Numbered from the stretch's first letter, positions 1 through 7,869 are shown. The stretch is 26,683 nucleotides of DNA from JBBRSL01 sp038245435 (GCA_038245435.1 JBBRSL010000012.1:1-26683); one strand, 5' to 3'. Numbers and translations: made by a program. The notes: generated by a model from the letters alone, not told the origin.

Positions 1-332
1 AAAATTGTTGTGCCTTTATTAAGCAGACAACCAGCTAGCAGTGCAACCGCACCATTCTTACTTGATTTCATACTTACCGTGCCAGATAATTCACGGCCAC
101 CATTGATAACAAAACCAATACTGCTACTGGTGTTGATATTAACGATATTGCGACCAAGCGCATCACTAATACGGCTAATAGTTTCAAGGCTGAGGTTTTG
201 CTTGCCTTGTTCTATGCGGTTAACCGCCGATTGGCTTGTGCCTAATCTTTTTGCAAACTCAGCCTGGGTAAGGCCGCGCTGCTGTCGTATTTGAGAAATT
301 AAACTACCAATTTTGGTATTGTTTGTGCTCAT
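1..332 (-). CDS. murA: HTH-MurA fusion: XRE DNA-binding domain joined to UDP-GlcNAc 1-carboxyvinyltransferase (3' part outside window)
   Basis: The first roughly 65 residues form an XRE-type helix-turn-helix (GLTQAEFAKRLGTSQSAVNR, then IEQGK). From about residue 72 the sequence changes to the start of a MurA enolpyruvyl transferase: the INGGRELSG stretch followed by SSKNGAV, which matches the K-N pair that binds UDP-GlcNAc in MurA. MurA moves enolpyruvate from PEP to UDP-GlcNAc, the first committed step of peptidoglycan synthesis, in the cytosol. The window edge cuts the gene after about 110 codons, so the catalytic Cys loop cannot be checked. ATG at 332 is chosen because a TTGACT (372-367), 17-bp spacer, TATAGT (349-344) promoter lies just upstream, giving a leader of only about 5 bases. 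A palindrome covers the start codon. Plain MurA has no HTH; the fusion suggests self-regulation (inference). Confidence 0.85.
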   Translation of the reverse strand, partial: MSTNNTKIGSLISQIRQQRGLTQAEFAKRLGTSQSAVNRIEQGKQNLSLETISRISDALGRNIVNINTSSSIGFVINGGRELSGTVSMKSSKNGAVALLAGCLLNKGTTI

Positions 333-345
333 ATTGTGCACAAAC
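321..345. promoter_or_regulatory. Palindrome over the murA start codon, candidate autoregulatory operator
   Basis: GTTTGTGC (321-328) and GCACAAAC (338-345) are perfect 8-bp inverted arms around a 9-bp centre that contains the start codon (330-332). A smaller perfect palindrome, TTGTGCACAA, is nested at 334-343. The site spans the predicted transcription start and touches the -10 box of the HTH-MurA gene. It could be bound by the protein's own HTH domain, or fold in the mRNA. No experiment supports either reading. Confidence 0.5.
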
Positions 346-395
346 TATATCAAATGTGGTAATAAAAGTCAATATTAGGGGTAATACGGTATAAT
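344..395. promoter_or_regulatory. Divergent promoters of murA and glyA
   Basis: On the minus strand, TTGACT (372-367) and TATAGT (349-344) are 17 bp apart and point at murA. On the plus strand a perfect TATAAT (390-395) lies 10 bases before the glyA ATG; its -35 is weak. The glyA leader would be only about 4 bases and has no Shine-Dalgarno sequence. Confidence 0.6.
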
Positions 396-405
396 TATAG
401 TAATT

Positions 406-1677
406 ATGTTACAAAATACCGATTTATCACAATTAGTAGCCGCTGAAGAGCTTCGACAATTACAGGGCTTTGAGCTTATTCCATCAGAAAATTATGTCAG
501 TCAAGATGTGCGCGAGGCGCTGAGTAGTGTATTTACAAACAAGTACTCCGAAGGCTACCCGGGTAAACGTTATTATGGCGGCCAAGAGAACACCGATAAA
601 GTAGAGCTGATTGCTATTGAAAAAGCCAAACAGCTTTTTAAAGCTGATCATGCAAATGTGCAACCACACTCAGGCGCTCAAGCGAATGCAGCTTTGTATC
701 ACGCGTGGCTTGAGCCTGGCGACACAGTTTTAGCCATGGATTTGAGTCACGGCGGCCATTTAACGCATGGACATCCAGTGACGGTGCTTGCGAACGAGTT
801 CAATTTTATTCGCTATAAAATGAAAAACGTCGATACCGGTGAAATCGACTTTGATGAGGTTGCTCGCTTAGCAGAAGAGCATAAACCGAAAATGATACTT
901 GTGGGCTTTTCATCGTATCCACGAGAGCTTGATTATGCCAAGTTTGCCGAGATTGGTAATCGAGTAGGTGCTGTTTTAGCTGCCGATATCGCGCATATCG
1001 CTGGGCTTATTGCTGGCGGTGTCTTGGCGAATCCATTTGATTACGGCTTTCACGTTATGACGAGTACGACGCACAAGACACTTCGCGGTCCACGAGGCGG
1101 CCTTATTTTGAGTAAAGGGATTGTCAGCAACCCCCTGCAGAAACCTGAAAAAACTATTGCAAACCTGCCAACACTTATCGATAGAACGGTCTTTCCGGGG
1201 TTGCAAGGTGGGCCACACATGAATACTATTTTGGCCAAAGCCGTTGCTTTTGATGAAGCCTTAAAACCCGAGTTTAAAACTTACGCCGCACAGGTTGTGG
1301 CTAATGCGAAAGAACTTGCCGCGCAGCTAAGTGATAAAGGCATGCAACTTGTAACCGGTGGTACTGACAACCACCTTATACTTATTGACGTAAAAAAGAG
1401 CCTTAATATCGACGGTGCAGTTGCTGAATCAGCTCTGGATGCAGTGGGCCTGAATGCAAACAAGAATGTTATACCAGACGACGCTTTGCCACCATTTAGT
1501 CCAAGTGGCTTGCGAATTGGTACTCCGGCGCTTACCACACGCGGCTTAGGCCCTGAACACATGGCCCAACTTGCCGCTTGGATCGTTGATGCCTTACAAA
1601 GCAATAGTGACCCGCAAAAGCTTGCTCAAATTAAACAGCACGTTGTTGCATTCTCGGAACAATTTCCGCTACCATAA
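406..1677 (+). CDS. glyA: Serine hydroxymethyltransferase
   Basis: This PLP enzyme interconverts serine plus tetrahydrofolate with glycine plus 5,10-methylene-tetrahydrofolate and is the main source of one-carbon units; here it would feed FolD (18602-19411). At 423 residues it has the usual family length. Visible landmarks: IPSENYVS near the N-terminus, NKYSEGYPGKRYYGGQE in the substrate site, QPHSGAQANAA (PLP phosphate and ring contacts), DIAHIAGL, and STTHKTLRGPRGG with the PLP-bearing lysine at about residue 224. The ATG at 406 follows a TATAAT box by 10 bases, so the message is nearly leaderless. The gene converges on the RSH gene, with only 4 bases between the two stop codons and no obvious terminator. 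Confidence 0.97.
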   Translation: MLQNTDLSQLVAAEELRQLQGFELIPSENYVSQDVREALSSVFTNKYSEGYPGKRYYGGQENTDKVELIAIEKAKQLFKADHANVQPHSGAQANAALYHAWLEPGDTVLAMDLSHGGHLTHGHPVTVLANEFNFIRYKMKNVDTGEIDFDEVARLAEEHKPKMILVGFSSYPRELDYAKFAEIGNRVGAVLAADIAHIAGLIAGGVLANPFDYGFHVMTSTTHKTLRGPRGGLILSKGIVSNPLQKPEKTIANLPTLIDRTVFPGLQGGPHMNTILAKAVAFDEALKPEFKTYAAQVVANAKELAAQLSDKGMQLVTGGTDNHLILIDVKKSLNIDGAVAESALDAVGLNANKNVIPDDALPPFSPSGLRIGTPALTTRGLGPEHMAQLAAWIVDALQSNSDPQKLAQIKQHVVAFSEQFPLP

Positions 1678-1681
1678 GAAC

Positions 1682-3136
1682 TTATGCGTCGTATACGGAA
1701 ACGGTTTTTTTAAGGTAGTGCCTAATGCGGCTAATTGCGTTAGAAGTAACGCAGTACTCTAGCCATTTATCCGTCGGGTGAGCTTTTGGGTTTTTGACAA
1801 TCTCGACAATGTCTTCGCTTTTGAGTGGCGATTTAAGTGCCATAAACTTACCGTTAATTTTTCCCCCGCTTGCGTGTTCGCCAACTTGTGTGTGCACTGC
1901 GTAAGCAAAATCTAAAATTGTTGCGCCAATCGGCAGATCGATAACATCTCCTTTTGGTGTTAAGACGAAAATTCTATCCTGAAAAAAATCTGTTCGAAGT
2001 CGCTTAAGGTAGTCGTTTGGCGATAAATCGGCATTTTGAAATAAGCGTAATTGCTGAATCCAGGCAAAGCTCTCGCCAGGCGCACCGCCATTTGCGGCAT
2101 TCTTATAGCTGTGGTGGCTGGCAATACCATACTCATTAAATTCATGCATTTCCTCTGTTCTAAGTTGCATTTCCACAATCGGGCCATCGCCACTGAATAC
2201 TGAAGTATGTAAGCTTTGATATCCATTTGGTTTTGGCACGGCTACGTAATCCTTGATTCGTCCTGGTACGGGCCTCCAATGCGCGTGAATTGCGCCAAGC
2301 CCCTGATAACAATCAGGCACCGTTTTTACGATGGCGCGCAGCGCAACAAGATCATATATTTCATCAATGTTCCATTTTTTTCGTTCAAGCTTTCGGTAGA
2401 GGCTAAACATCCCCTTAACGCGCTTATCTATTTGTGGTGTATAGCCGAGCGTTTTTGTGAGCTCAACATTTAAATTTCGATACATTTTCGTAATCGTTGC
2501 TTCAGCGTTTGAGAGCCGAGTCTCTCGGATATCTTTCGTTCTTTTGTAGTACTCTGGATAGGCAAAAGGGAATGCTAGGTCGTTTAAGATAACGACTAAC
2601 CTACCCATACCCAGGCGGCTTGCGAGCGGGGCATGGATCATAATACTCTCAAGTGCGATACGTTTTTGTTTTTCTGGTGGCAAAAATTCAAGGGTTTCTA
2701 GATTGTGCCATCTGTCGGCGAGTTTTAAGATTACAACTCGTACATCTTGTGCGACTGAAATAAAAAATTTACGGAGTGATTCAACATGACGCTCATTACC
2801 GCGGTACTTAACTTTACCAAGTTTGCTAACACCTTCGACTAAATGGGCAATATCACTGCCAAATTCTTTTTCAATATCCTTAGCGGTGATTGTCGTGTCC
2901 TCAATTGTGTCGTGCAGAAGTGCAGCCGCAACCAGATTTGCGTCCATACCGAGCTCAAGAACGTGCTCAGCAACATGTACACAGTGACCGGTGAAGTAAT
3001 CGTCGCCGTTAATACGTTTTTGCCCAATATGTGCTGCTTTGGCTATATCATACGCACGCTCAATAAGACCTTGATCAAAACCGCTTAACTCAGGTAAGTA
3101 CTTCTTCGTTTTTTCAATAAGCTGTTGCTTACTCAT
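1682..3136 (-). CDS. rel: RelA/SpoT homologue, (p)ppGpp synthetase/hydrolase
   Basis: A 484-residue RSH protein. The N-terminal HD hydrolase domain has GHCVHVAEH (around residue 50) and HDTIEDT (H75-D76, E79-D80), all hydrolase-type residues. The synthetase domain follows, with RIKDYVAVPKPNGYQSLHT at about 295-313. A TGS domain covers about 390-455 (RIFVLTPKGDVIDLPIGAT). The protein ends soon after TGS, so the helical, zinc-finger/RIS and ACT regulatory domains of full-length Rel (usually over 700 residues) are absent. It makes and breaks the alarmone (p)ppGpp in the cytosol. Its ATG overlaps the murB stop by one base (TAATG), so the pair is probably one operon with coupled translation. Loss of the C-terminal part implies different control from ribosome-bound Rel (inference). 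Confidence 0.95.
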   Translation of the reverse strand: MSKQQLIEKTKKYLPELSGFDQGLIERAYDIAKAAHIGQKRINGDDYFTGHCVHVAEHVLELGMDANLVAAALLHDTIEDTTITAKDIEKEFGSDIAHLVEGVSKLGKVKYRGNERHVESLRKFFISVAQDVRVVILKLADRWHNLETLEFLPPEKQKRIALESIMIHAPLASRLGMGRLVVILNDLAFPFAYPEYYKRTKDIRETRLSNAEATITKMYRNLNVELTKTLGYTPQIDKRVKGMFSLYRKLERKKWNIDEIYDLVALRAIVKTVPDCYQGLGAIHAHWRPVPGRIKDYVAVPKPNGYQSLHTSVFSGDGPIVEMQLRTEEMHEFNEYGIASHHSYKNAANGGAPGESFAWIQQLRLFQNADLSPNDYLKRLRTDFFQDRIFVLTPKGDVIDLPIGATILDFAYAVHTQVGEHASGGKINGKFMALKSPLKSEDIVEIVKNPKAHPTDKWLEYCVTSNAISRIRHYLKKTVSVYDA

Positions 3137-4146
3137 TACAAAAGCTCTGGCTCAGGCTCAATAGCTATGCCGAACTGTTCAAATACTGTTTTTTGGATGT
3201 GCTCATACATGACTTTCAAATCAGAAAAATGTTCAGCTGATTCATTAACCAGCACAAGGGCTTGTTTATCGTAAACCCATATTCCATTGGTGCGGTAGTT
3301 TTTGAGCCCTACTTTTTCAATCAACCAACCAGCGGCAACTTTAAAATCTTGACCATATGCGTATACGGGCGCATCGGGATATTCAGAAATAAGTTTGTCT
3401 GCGGTTGTTTTATCTACGATGGCATTTTTAAAGAATGATCCAGCATTTGCAATTATTTTAGGGTCAGGCAATTTGCTCGAGCGCACGGCGATTACTGCGC
3501 TGCGAACCTGAGCAGGCGTAGGACTATCTGTGTTAAATTTTGCGAGCTCGCTTGCCAAAGATGGGTAGCTCGGCGCTTTGTAGCTTGCATCGATAGGCTT
3601 AAGTTGAAGAGTGAGCTCGGTAATAATAAACCGACCATAGTCTTGAGCTTTAAAGCGGCTCGTTCTATAGCTTAGCCCACAACTCTCAGCTGGTAGCTCA
3701 ACAAATGTATTTTCAATCGTATCAAAAGCCCGGATAGAAATAAGACTATCAGCAATTTCTTGACCATAAGCACCAACGTTATTAACGGGAGTCGCGCCGG
3801 TAGTGCCAGGTATGAGTGACATAGCTTCAATACCGTAAAAACCAGCCTCTATTGATCGAGCGACAACTGAATCCCAATTTTCGCCGGCTTTAGCGTGTAG
3901 CAGCCCACGGGCATCAATATCAAAACCGCTTAACTGGTTTTGTAGGACAACACCACGAAAACCATCATCACTAAACACGACGTTTGTTCCACCACCAAGT
4001 GCAATGAGCGGTAGCTCTTTTTGTTTTGCAAACTGAGCTGCTTCGACCACATCATCTTCGGTGCGCGCAGTTACAATATATGCGGCCGGCCCTCCAATGC
4101 GCATACTCGTGTAGTTTCTTAGCTGTTTACTTTCTAAAACTTCCAT
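3136..4146 (-). CDS. murB: UDP-N-acetylenolpyruvoylglucosamine reductase (type I)
   Basis: MurB reduces the enolpyruvyl group made by MurA to UDP-MurNAc, using NADPH and FAD. FAD-site motifs are present: NYTSMRIGGPA near the N-terminus and LGGGTNVVFSDDGF at about residue 55. The PGTTGATPVNNVGAYG segment, the SYRTSRFK loop with catalytic Arg, NAGSFFKN with catalytic Ser, and a final EPEPELL with the conserved Glu match type I MurB. The open frame extends further upstream, but the ATG at 4146 gives a normal 336-residue protein starting MEVLES, and a TATACT box lies 13 bases upstream (minus strand of 4160-4165). First gene of a two-gene unit with the RSH gene. Confidence 0.95.
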   Translation of the reverse strand: MEVLESKQLRNYTSMRIGGPAAYIVTARTEDDVVEAAQFAKQKELPLIALGGGTNVVFSDDGFRGVVLQNQLSGFDIDARGLLHAKAGENWDSVVARSIEAGFYGIEAMSLIPGTTGATPVNNVGAYGQEIADSLISIRAFDTIENTFVELPAESCGLSYRTSRFKAQDYGRFIITELTLQLKPIDASYKAPSYPSLASELAKFNTDSPTPAQVRSAVIAVRSSKLPDPKIIANAGSFFKNAIVDKTTADKLISEYPDAPVYAYGQDFKVAAGWLIEKVGLKNYRTNGIWVYDKQALVLVNESAEHFSDLKVMYEHIQKTVFEQFGIAIEPEPELL

Positions 4147-4159
4147 AACTTCTAAGATT

Positions 4160-4225
4160 AGTATACCTGTTTTACTTGTGGTCGGCTGCAAAAACACATA
4201 AACTATATATACCAAAACGAGGAGG
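4160..4225. promoter_or_regulatory. Divergent promoter region between murB and the HTH-DUF3467 gene
   Basis: For murB (minus) a TATACT box lies at 4165-4160. For the plus-strand regulator, TTGTGG (4176-4181) and TAAACT (4199-4204) are 17 bp apart, and a very strong Shine-Dalgarno AGGAGG (4220-4225) sits 5 bases before the ATG at 4231. The regulator therefore has a true leader, unlike its neighbour. Confidence 0.45.
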
Positions 4226-4230
4226 ATACA

Positions 4231-4770
4231 ATGAGTAATAACCAGTACAAGTCATTCGGCACTCGTTTAAAAACTATTCGTGAGAGCGCGAAAGAGTCTA
4301 TAGCAGACCTTTCTGGTGCGGTAGAAGTAGACACGACGGTTCTGAGTAATATTGAAAATGGGCACGAACAACCAACAGAAGACCTCGTTCTTCTAATTAT
4401 TAGTCATTTTGCCCTTAAAGAAGACGAAGCTCTCAAGTTATGGGAGCTCGCTGGCTATGAACAAGAAAAAACCGGCCTTGCAAGTGTCGGTAACGAGGAC
4501 GGCCCAGTTTCTCAATCGGCATTCATAACCGCTGATGATGCGCGCATTATTTATACAGACATGGTACATGTGAGCGCTAATAAGTACGGAGTTATTATTA
4601 ATTTTTTGCAGGGCCTAGGAGCACAAAATCAACCAATGGCAGTATCGCGTATTGGCATGAGCCATGAGCATGCCAAAAGCATGCTTGAGGTCCTACAAGA
4701 AACAATTAACGTAGCCAAAAAGAATATTGAAGAAATTGAAAAACTCGATAAACAGGGCGAAGTAGCTTAA
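4231..4770 (+). CDS. XRE-family HTH protein with C-terminal DUF3467-like domain
   Basis: Residues about 8-68 form an XRE helix-turn-helix (FGTRLKTIRESAKESIADLS, then SNIENGHEQPT). After a short linker, residues about 100-165 resemble DUF3467 (IIYTDMVHVSANKYGVIINF, then SRIGMSHEHAKSMLEVLQETI), a small domain usually found as a free-standing protein of unknown function. The C-terminus is a charged helix, possibly a coiled coil. A DNA-binding regulator is likely; its ligand and targets are unknown. The AGGAGG ribosome site supports the ATG at 4231. It is a single-gene unit closed by a perfect hairpin terminator. The DUF3467 assignment is by memory of the family pattern. Confidence 0.75.
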   Translation: MSNNQYKSFGTRLKTIRESAKESIADLSGAVEVDTTVLSNIENGHEQPTEDLVLLIISHFALKEDEALKLWELAGYEQEKTGLASVGNEDGPVSQSAFITADDARIIYTDMVHVSANKYGVIINFLQGLGAQNQPMAVSRIGMSHEHAKSMLEVLQETINVAKKNIEEIEKLDKQGEVA

Positions 4771-4788
4771 ATACCTCATAGACTGTAT

Positions 4789-4818
4789 AAAAATACCCCA
4801 TCATGATGGGGTATTTTT
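4789..4818. terminator. Bidirectional intrinsic terminator
   Basis: A perfect 30-bp palindrome: 15-bp arms starting AAAAATACCCC and ending GGGGTATTTTT. With A-tracts and T-tracts on both sides it can end both the HTH-DUF3467 gene (plus) and the MFS gene (minus). Confidence 0.9.
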
Positions 4819-4863
4819 ATTTAGATTTCCAAATCGAGTACAGCTCTTGCCGTTAGCAATATC

Positions 4864-6309
4864 TTAGTGAAGATTTGCGGCAACAACTTCTTGCTTCTCA
4901 CCCTTCACATTCTTAAGGATCGTGGCTGCGAATATAACACCGATTACCATGAATACTGCGGCTACCTTAAAGGCTACCTGATAGCCAGCAACTTGGCCTG
5001 CAATTATGGCGTTTGGAAGATCGTGGTTATCGGCAATAAACTGCGATGCTTTACTTGCTGAAATTGTTGAGAGCACTGCAAGGCCTAATGCACCACCAAT
5101 CTGCTGAGATGTGTTAAGTAACCCACTCGCCAGGCCAGCTTCGTCGTGAGGCACTCCAGAAGTTGCTGCGATGGTAATTGCAATAAAGGTAAAGCCCATA
5201 CCCGATGCAAAAATGAGTAGGCCCGGGAGAACATCTTGAAGATAGTTACCGCCCACGTGTATGCCACTTAACGTGTAGAGTCCAGCTCCAATTATTAATG
5301 GTGAAACCATAAGTATTTTTTTGTAACCGACTTTTCCGACAAGCTTAGAAGCAAAACCGGCTGTAATACCAATAACGATGGTAATTGGCAAAAAGGCCAG
5401 GCCGCTTTTAACAGGTGAAAATCCAAGAACTCTTTGAACATATAACGACAAGAAGAAGAACATTGAAAATAACCCAGCTGCTATGGGGAGTTGCGTTAAG
5501 TTAGCCCCTGTAACGTTTCGTATTCTAAAAATATTAAAGGGCACTAAAGGATACTTTGCCCGTCTTTCATTCAAGACAAATAATGCCAATAAGACGGCTG
5601 CTACCGCTAAGAATGTAAATGTTTTACCAGAAGTCCATCCATAATCTGCTGCCTTAACAAGCCCATAGACCAAAACCATCAAACCGCTAGTGACCAGTAC
5701 TGCGCCTGGTAGATCTAGGTTGGTGTGGTCAACGTCGGCCTTGCTCTCAGGGATGTATCGGTATACAAGGGCAAGTACCACAATGCCGACAGGTACGTTC
5801 ACAAAGAAGTTCCAGCGCCAATTTAAGTACTGAGTCAACACACCACCAAACAAGAGGCCGGCAGCGGCACCGCCAGCAGCAACAGCACCCCATACGCTCA
5901 GGGCTTTGTTGCGTTCCTTGCCTTCCTTAAAGGTGGTAATAACGATAGACAGGGCAGCAGGGGACATGAATGCGGCTGCAAGACCTTGCAAGCCACGAAA
6001 CGCAATCAGCATGCCAGATGTTGTCGCAAGGCCGTTCATGAGTGAGGCCAGCGTGAATAGGGCAAGGCCGGCAAGAAAAATTCGCTTTCTACCAAACAAG
6101 TCTGCTGCACGACCACCGAGCAGTAAGAAACCACCAAAACAAAGAGTGTATGCAGTCACCACCCATTGTAGATTTTGTGGTGCAAAGTGTAGGGCGTTCG
6201 CGATAGAGGGGATAGCCACGTTTACGATGGAAGTGTCCAGAATAATCATGAACTGCGCCAAGGCAAGCAGGGCTAAAATTAAGCCTTTATGAGTAGTATG
6301 TTTTTGCAT
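4864..6309 (-). CDS. MFS multidrug efflux transporter, DHA2 (14-TM, EmrB/QacA-like) family
   Basis: A 481-residue inner-membrane protein with about 14 hydrophobic helices. LDTSIVNVAIPSI in TM1 is the DHA2 signature, and GGRAADLFGRKR in the first cytoplasmic loop is MFS motif A. The RGLQGLAAAFMSPAAL stretch and the GALGLAVLSTI helix also fit. It probably exports drugs or other hydrophobic compounds by proton antiport; the substrate is unknown. The ATG at 6309 is preceded by AAGAGGA. A TTGACA (6375-6370), 17-bp, AATACT promoter overlaps the divergent marR promoter, and two palindromes lie between them, so MarR control is likely. Confidence 0.92.
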   Translation of the reverse strand: MQKHTTHKGLILALLALAQFMIILDTSIVNVAIPSIANALHFAPQNLQWVVTAYTLCFGGFLLLGGRAADLFGRKRIFLAGLALFTLASLMNGLATTSGMLIAFRGLQGLAAAFMSPAALSIVITTFKEGKERNKALSVWGAVAAGGAAAGLLFGGVLTQYLNWRWNFFVNVPVGIVVLALVYRYIPESKADVDHTNLDLPGAVLVTSGLMVLVYGLVKAADYGWTSGKTFTFLAVAAVLLALFVLNERRAKYPLVPFNIFRIRNVTGANLTQLPIAAGLFSMFFFLSLYVQRVLGFSPVKSGLAFLPITIVIGITAGFASKLVGKVGYKKILMVSPLIIGAGLYTLSGIHVGGNYLQDVLPGLLIFASGMGFTFIAITIAATSGVPHDEAGLASGLLNTSQQIGGALGLAVLSTISASKASQFIADNHDLPNAIIAGQVAGYQVAFKVAAVFMVIGVIFAATILKNVKGEKQEVVAANLH

Positions 6310-6330
6310 TAAATCCTCTTAACTAAATAA

Positions 6331-6398
6331 TGTGATGTATGTCACAAGTATTAGCTAATTACTTTATGTTGTCAAGTATTGATAAAGTAAAGTATTAT
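6331..6398. promoter_or_regulatory. Shared MFS/marR operator-promoter region with two palindromes
   Basis: TTACTTTAT (6359-6367) and ATAAAGTAA (6382-6390) form a perfect 9-bp inverted repeat with a 14-bp centre. The centre holds overlapping face-to-face -35 boxes: TTGTCA (6369-6374) for marR, with TATTAT at 6393-6398, and TTGACA (6375-6370, minus) for MFS. A second palindrome, TGTGATGTATGTCACA (6331-6346), lies at the predicted MFS transcription start; it has the TGTGA-N6-TCACA form of CRP-type sites, but no CRP-family gene is in the window. MarR binding at the first site could block both promoters. Confidence 0.55.
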
Positions 6399-6409
6399 AG
6401 TATTGATAT

Positions 6410-6814
6410 ATGGAACACACTGAAGCTTTTCGAAACCTTGCGATGCTACTCCTTCGCTCAAAACAGCGGCTTGGGGTGCTTGCAACCGAATACGATATTA
6501 CAGGCGTACAAGCAACGCTGCTATTAATTTTAGAACCGAATAAATCTGTAAAAATGAGTTATCTTGCAGAGATGTTTGAATGCGATGCCTCAAATGTCAC
6601 TGGTATCACTGACAGGCTCGAACAGGTACATCTTATAAATCGCGAACAAGATCTAACTGACCGAAGAATTCGGCTTATTAGCTTGACCGATAATGGCAGC
6701 CAGCTGCGAAAAAAATTTCTGAGTGGCCTTGAGCAGTCAGATGCTATTGGTCTTGGCGGGCTCACGACAGCTGATAGAGAAAAACTCTTCGAAATTCTCG
6801 CTAAACTTGCCTAG
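6410..6814 (+). CDS. MarR-family transcriptional regulator
   Basis: A 134-residue winged-helix protein. The DNA-binding part runs from about residue 38 to 95: MSYLAEMFECDASNVTGITD is the recognition helix region and LTDRRIRLISLTDNG is the wing with the typical DRR motif. N- and C-terminal helices would form the dimer. MarR proteins usually repress a neighbouring efflux or stress gene and release DNA on binding a small phenolic or drug ligand. Divergent placement from the DHA2 transporter, with palindromes between, makes that pump the probable target. TATTAT (6393-6398) lies 11 bases before the ATG and there is no Shine-Dalgarno, so the leader is very short. Confidence 0.9.
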   Translation: MEHTEAFRNLAMLLLRSKQRLGVLATEYDITGVQATLLLILEPNKSVKMSYLAEMFECDASNVTGITDRLEQVHLINREQDLTDRRIRLISLTDNGSQLRKKFLSGLEQSDAIGLGGLTTADREKLFEILAKLA

Positions 6815-6841
6815 CAGCTCTCAGGCAGACTCGTTGATCTC

Positions 6842-7342
6842 TTATTGGTCTTCACTGCTTAACACCTTACGGACACGGTGTTTCTTATACTCCTGCCATG
6901 TAAGCCAGACAACAAATATATCGAAAATGGTGAGCAGTACAAGACTTATCGAAAGCTTAAATGTAAGCCGATAGAGTTGGTAGGCAATAAATGCCCCAAG
7001 CACTACTATCATAGCTGGGTATGCCCACATTTTTTCTTTGAATAGTGCAAGTATTATGACAATTTTAACGATACCATGTGATAGTAAATAAAAAGCCGCA
7101 AAGTATTTACTGCCAGTCGCAAAGTCGTTGGTAGCTCGGAGTAAATGATTGGCAATAAAATCGTGAGGGTCTTGAGATAGTTCGTGCCTTGTTAGCAGCG
7201 CAACGGTACTATTAATGAAGTTGGCGGAAACTACTAAAAGTAGGATGCCCCCCAAGATTTCCAAAACTGAATCTATCGCCTTAAGCATTAAGCTGATCCG
7301 AAAAGCTTTATCTAACTTTGAATTATGCTGTTTTGGTTCCAT
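6842..7342 (-). CDS. DUF2127-family membrane protein
   Basis: A 166-residue protein with about four membrane helices. ISLMLKAIDSVLEILGGILL, SHGIVKIVIILALFKEKMWAY and GAFIAYQLYRL match the DUF2127 pattern as I recall it; the family has no assigned function. The frame extends to 7378, but the ATG at 7342 is preferred: an extended -10 box (TGG next to TATGAT, minus strand of 7349-7357) lies exactly 6 bases upstream, so transcription should begin at the A of this ATG. No ribosome site is visible. It converges on marR with about 27 bases between stops. Confidence 0.8.
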   Translation of the reverse strand: MEPKQHNSKLDKAFRISLMLKAIDSVLEILGGILLLVVSANFINSTVALLTRHELSQDPHDFIANHLLRATNDFATGSKYFAAFYLLSHGIVKIVIILALFKEKMWAYPAMIVVLGAFIAYQLYRLTFKLSISLVLLTIFDIFVVWLTWQEYKKHRVRKVLSSEDQ

Positions 7343-7348
7343 TGGTTC

Positions 7349-7357
7349 ATCATACCA
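7349..7357 (-). promoter_or_regulatory. Extended -10 promoter of the DUF2127 gene
   Basis: TGGTATGAT on the minus strand, 6 bases before the ATG. There is no good -35, as is common for extended -10 promoters. Predicts a leaderless mRNA. Confidence 0.55.
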
Positions 7358-7392
7358 AACGATGGTACCTATAAACATTCGCGATTGAAAAA

Positions 7393-7647
7393 ATGCCTAT
7401 AATTGCTACTAAATATAATGGGAACCTTCTGACTAACGCTAATCTCGATGCTTGTCATGATCGAACAAGTGCTGTTATGCGGGACGGAAAGCCTGTTTCA
7501 ATGTATTACTATAATGCAACCTTAGAGTTTTCTTATACTATTGGGTGTTTCCATGGGACGTCCATAGTTAGGGAAGCAAACGTAGCATCAGTAACTGGTA
7601 CGCCTGGTGCCCCTGGACCACCGGACGGTAATTTGCCATCAAGGTAA
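7393..7647 (+). CDS. Hypothetical 84-residue protein, doubtful
   Basis: An open frame from ATG 7393, with no ribosome site but a TATAAA at about 7370-7375. The product has no membrane helix, signal peptide or known motif. A YYYNATLEFSY stretch sits in the middle and the C-terminus is rich in Gly and Pro (GTPGAPGPPDG). The main support is position: it fills the gap between divergent genes and is followed, 12 bases after its stop, by a hairpin terminator. I recognise no homologue; it may be non-coding. Confidence 0.3.
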   Translation: MPIIATKYNGNLLTNANLDACHDRTSAVMRDGKPVSMYYYNATLEFSYTIGCFHGTSIVREANVASVTGTPGAPGPPDGNLPSR

Positions 7648-7658
7648 CGAAATCTTCA

Positions 7659-7693
7659 AAGAAAAAGCCAGGCATAAACCTGGCCTTTTTCTT
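7659..7693. terminator. Hairpin terminator
   Basis: GCCAGG (7667-7672) pairs with CCTGGC (7679-7684) in a stem extended by A-tract and T-tract pairing with one bulged base. The TTTTTCTT tail serves the plus strand, and the A-rich left side could serve the minus-strand DUF6325 unit. Confidence 0.7.
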
Positions 7694-7764
7694 GGTACAG
7701 CATCGTATGCCGTAGCAAAGCTATATCAATAATTAAATTTAATTATTTTATTCTGCCCAATTGA

Positions 7765-7839
7765 TTACAAAATACCACCTCTACGGTTACGGCGCCTAAC
7801 GCCGGCAATTGATACTGGGGATAATGGTCGTCCTATCAT
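7765..7839 (-). CDS. Small 24-residue basic ORF downstream of DUF6325 gene
   Basis: ATG at 7839 has a good ribosome site (AGGAG, minus strand of 7849-7853, 9 bases away) and lies 30 bases after the DUF6325 stop, in the same direction. The peptide starts MIGRPLSPV and ends with an RRRNRRGG cluster, then TAA. DUF6325 genes in other bacteria are, as I recall, often followed by a small Arg-rich protein; this might be a short relative, but the match is too short to prove. Confidence 0.4.
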   Translation of the reverse strand: MIGRPLSPVSIAGVRRRNRRGGIL

Positions 7840-7869
7840 AATATAGTGCTCCTGCTTATGTAGATTTAT

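Noticed and set aside
10..294. Plus-strand ORF at the window start
   Set aside because: It is the complement of the HTH-MurA gene, which has clear domain motifs.
5906..6292. 128-residue plus-strand ORF
   Set aside because: Lies wholly within the MFS gene on the opposite strand; composition is that of reversed membrane codons.
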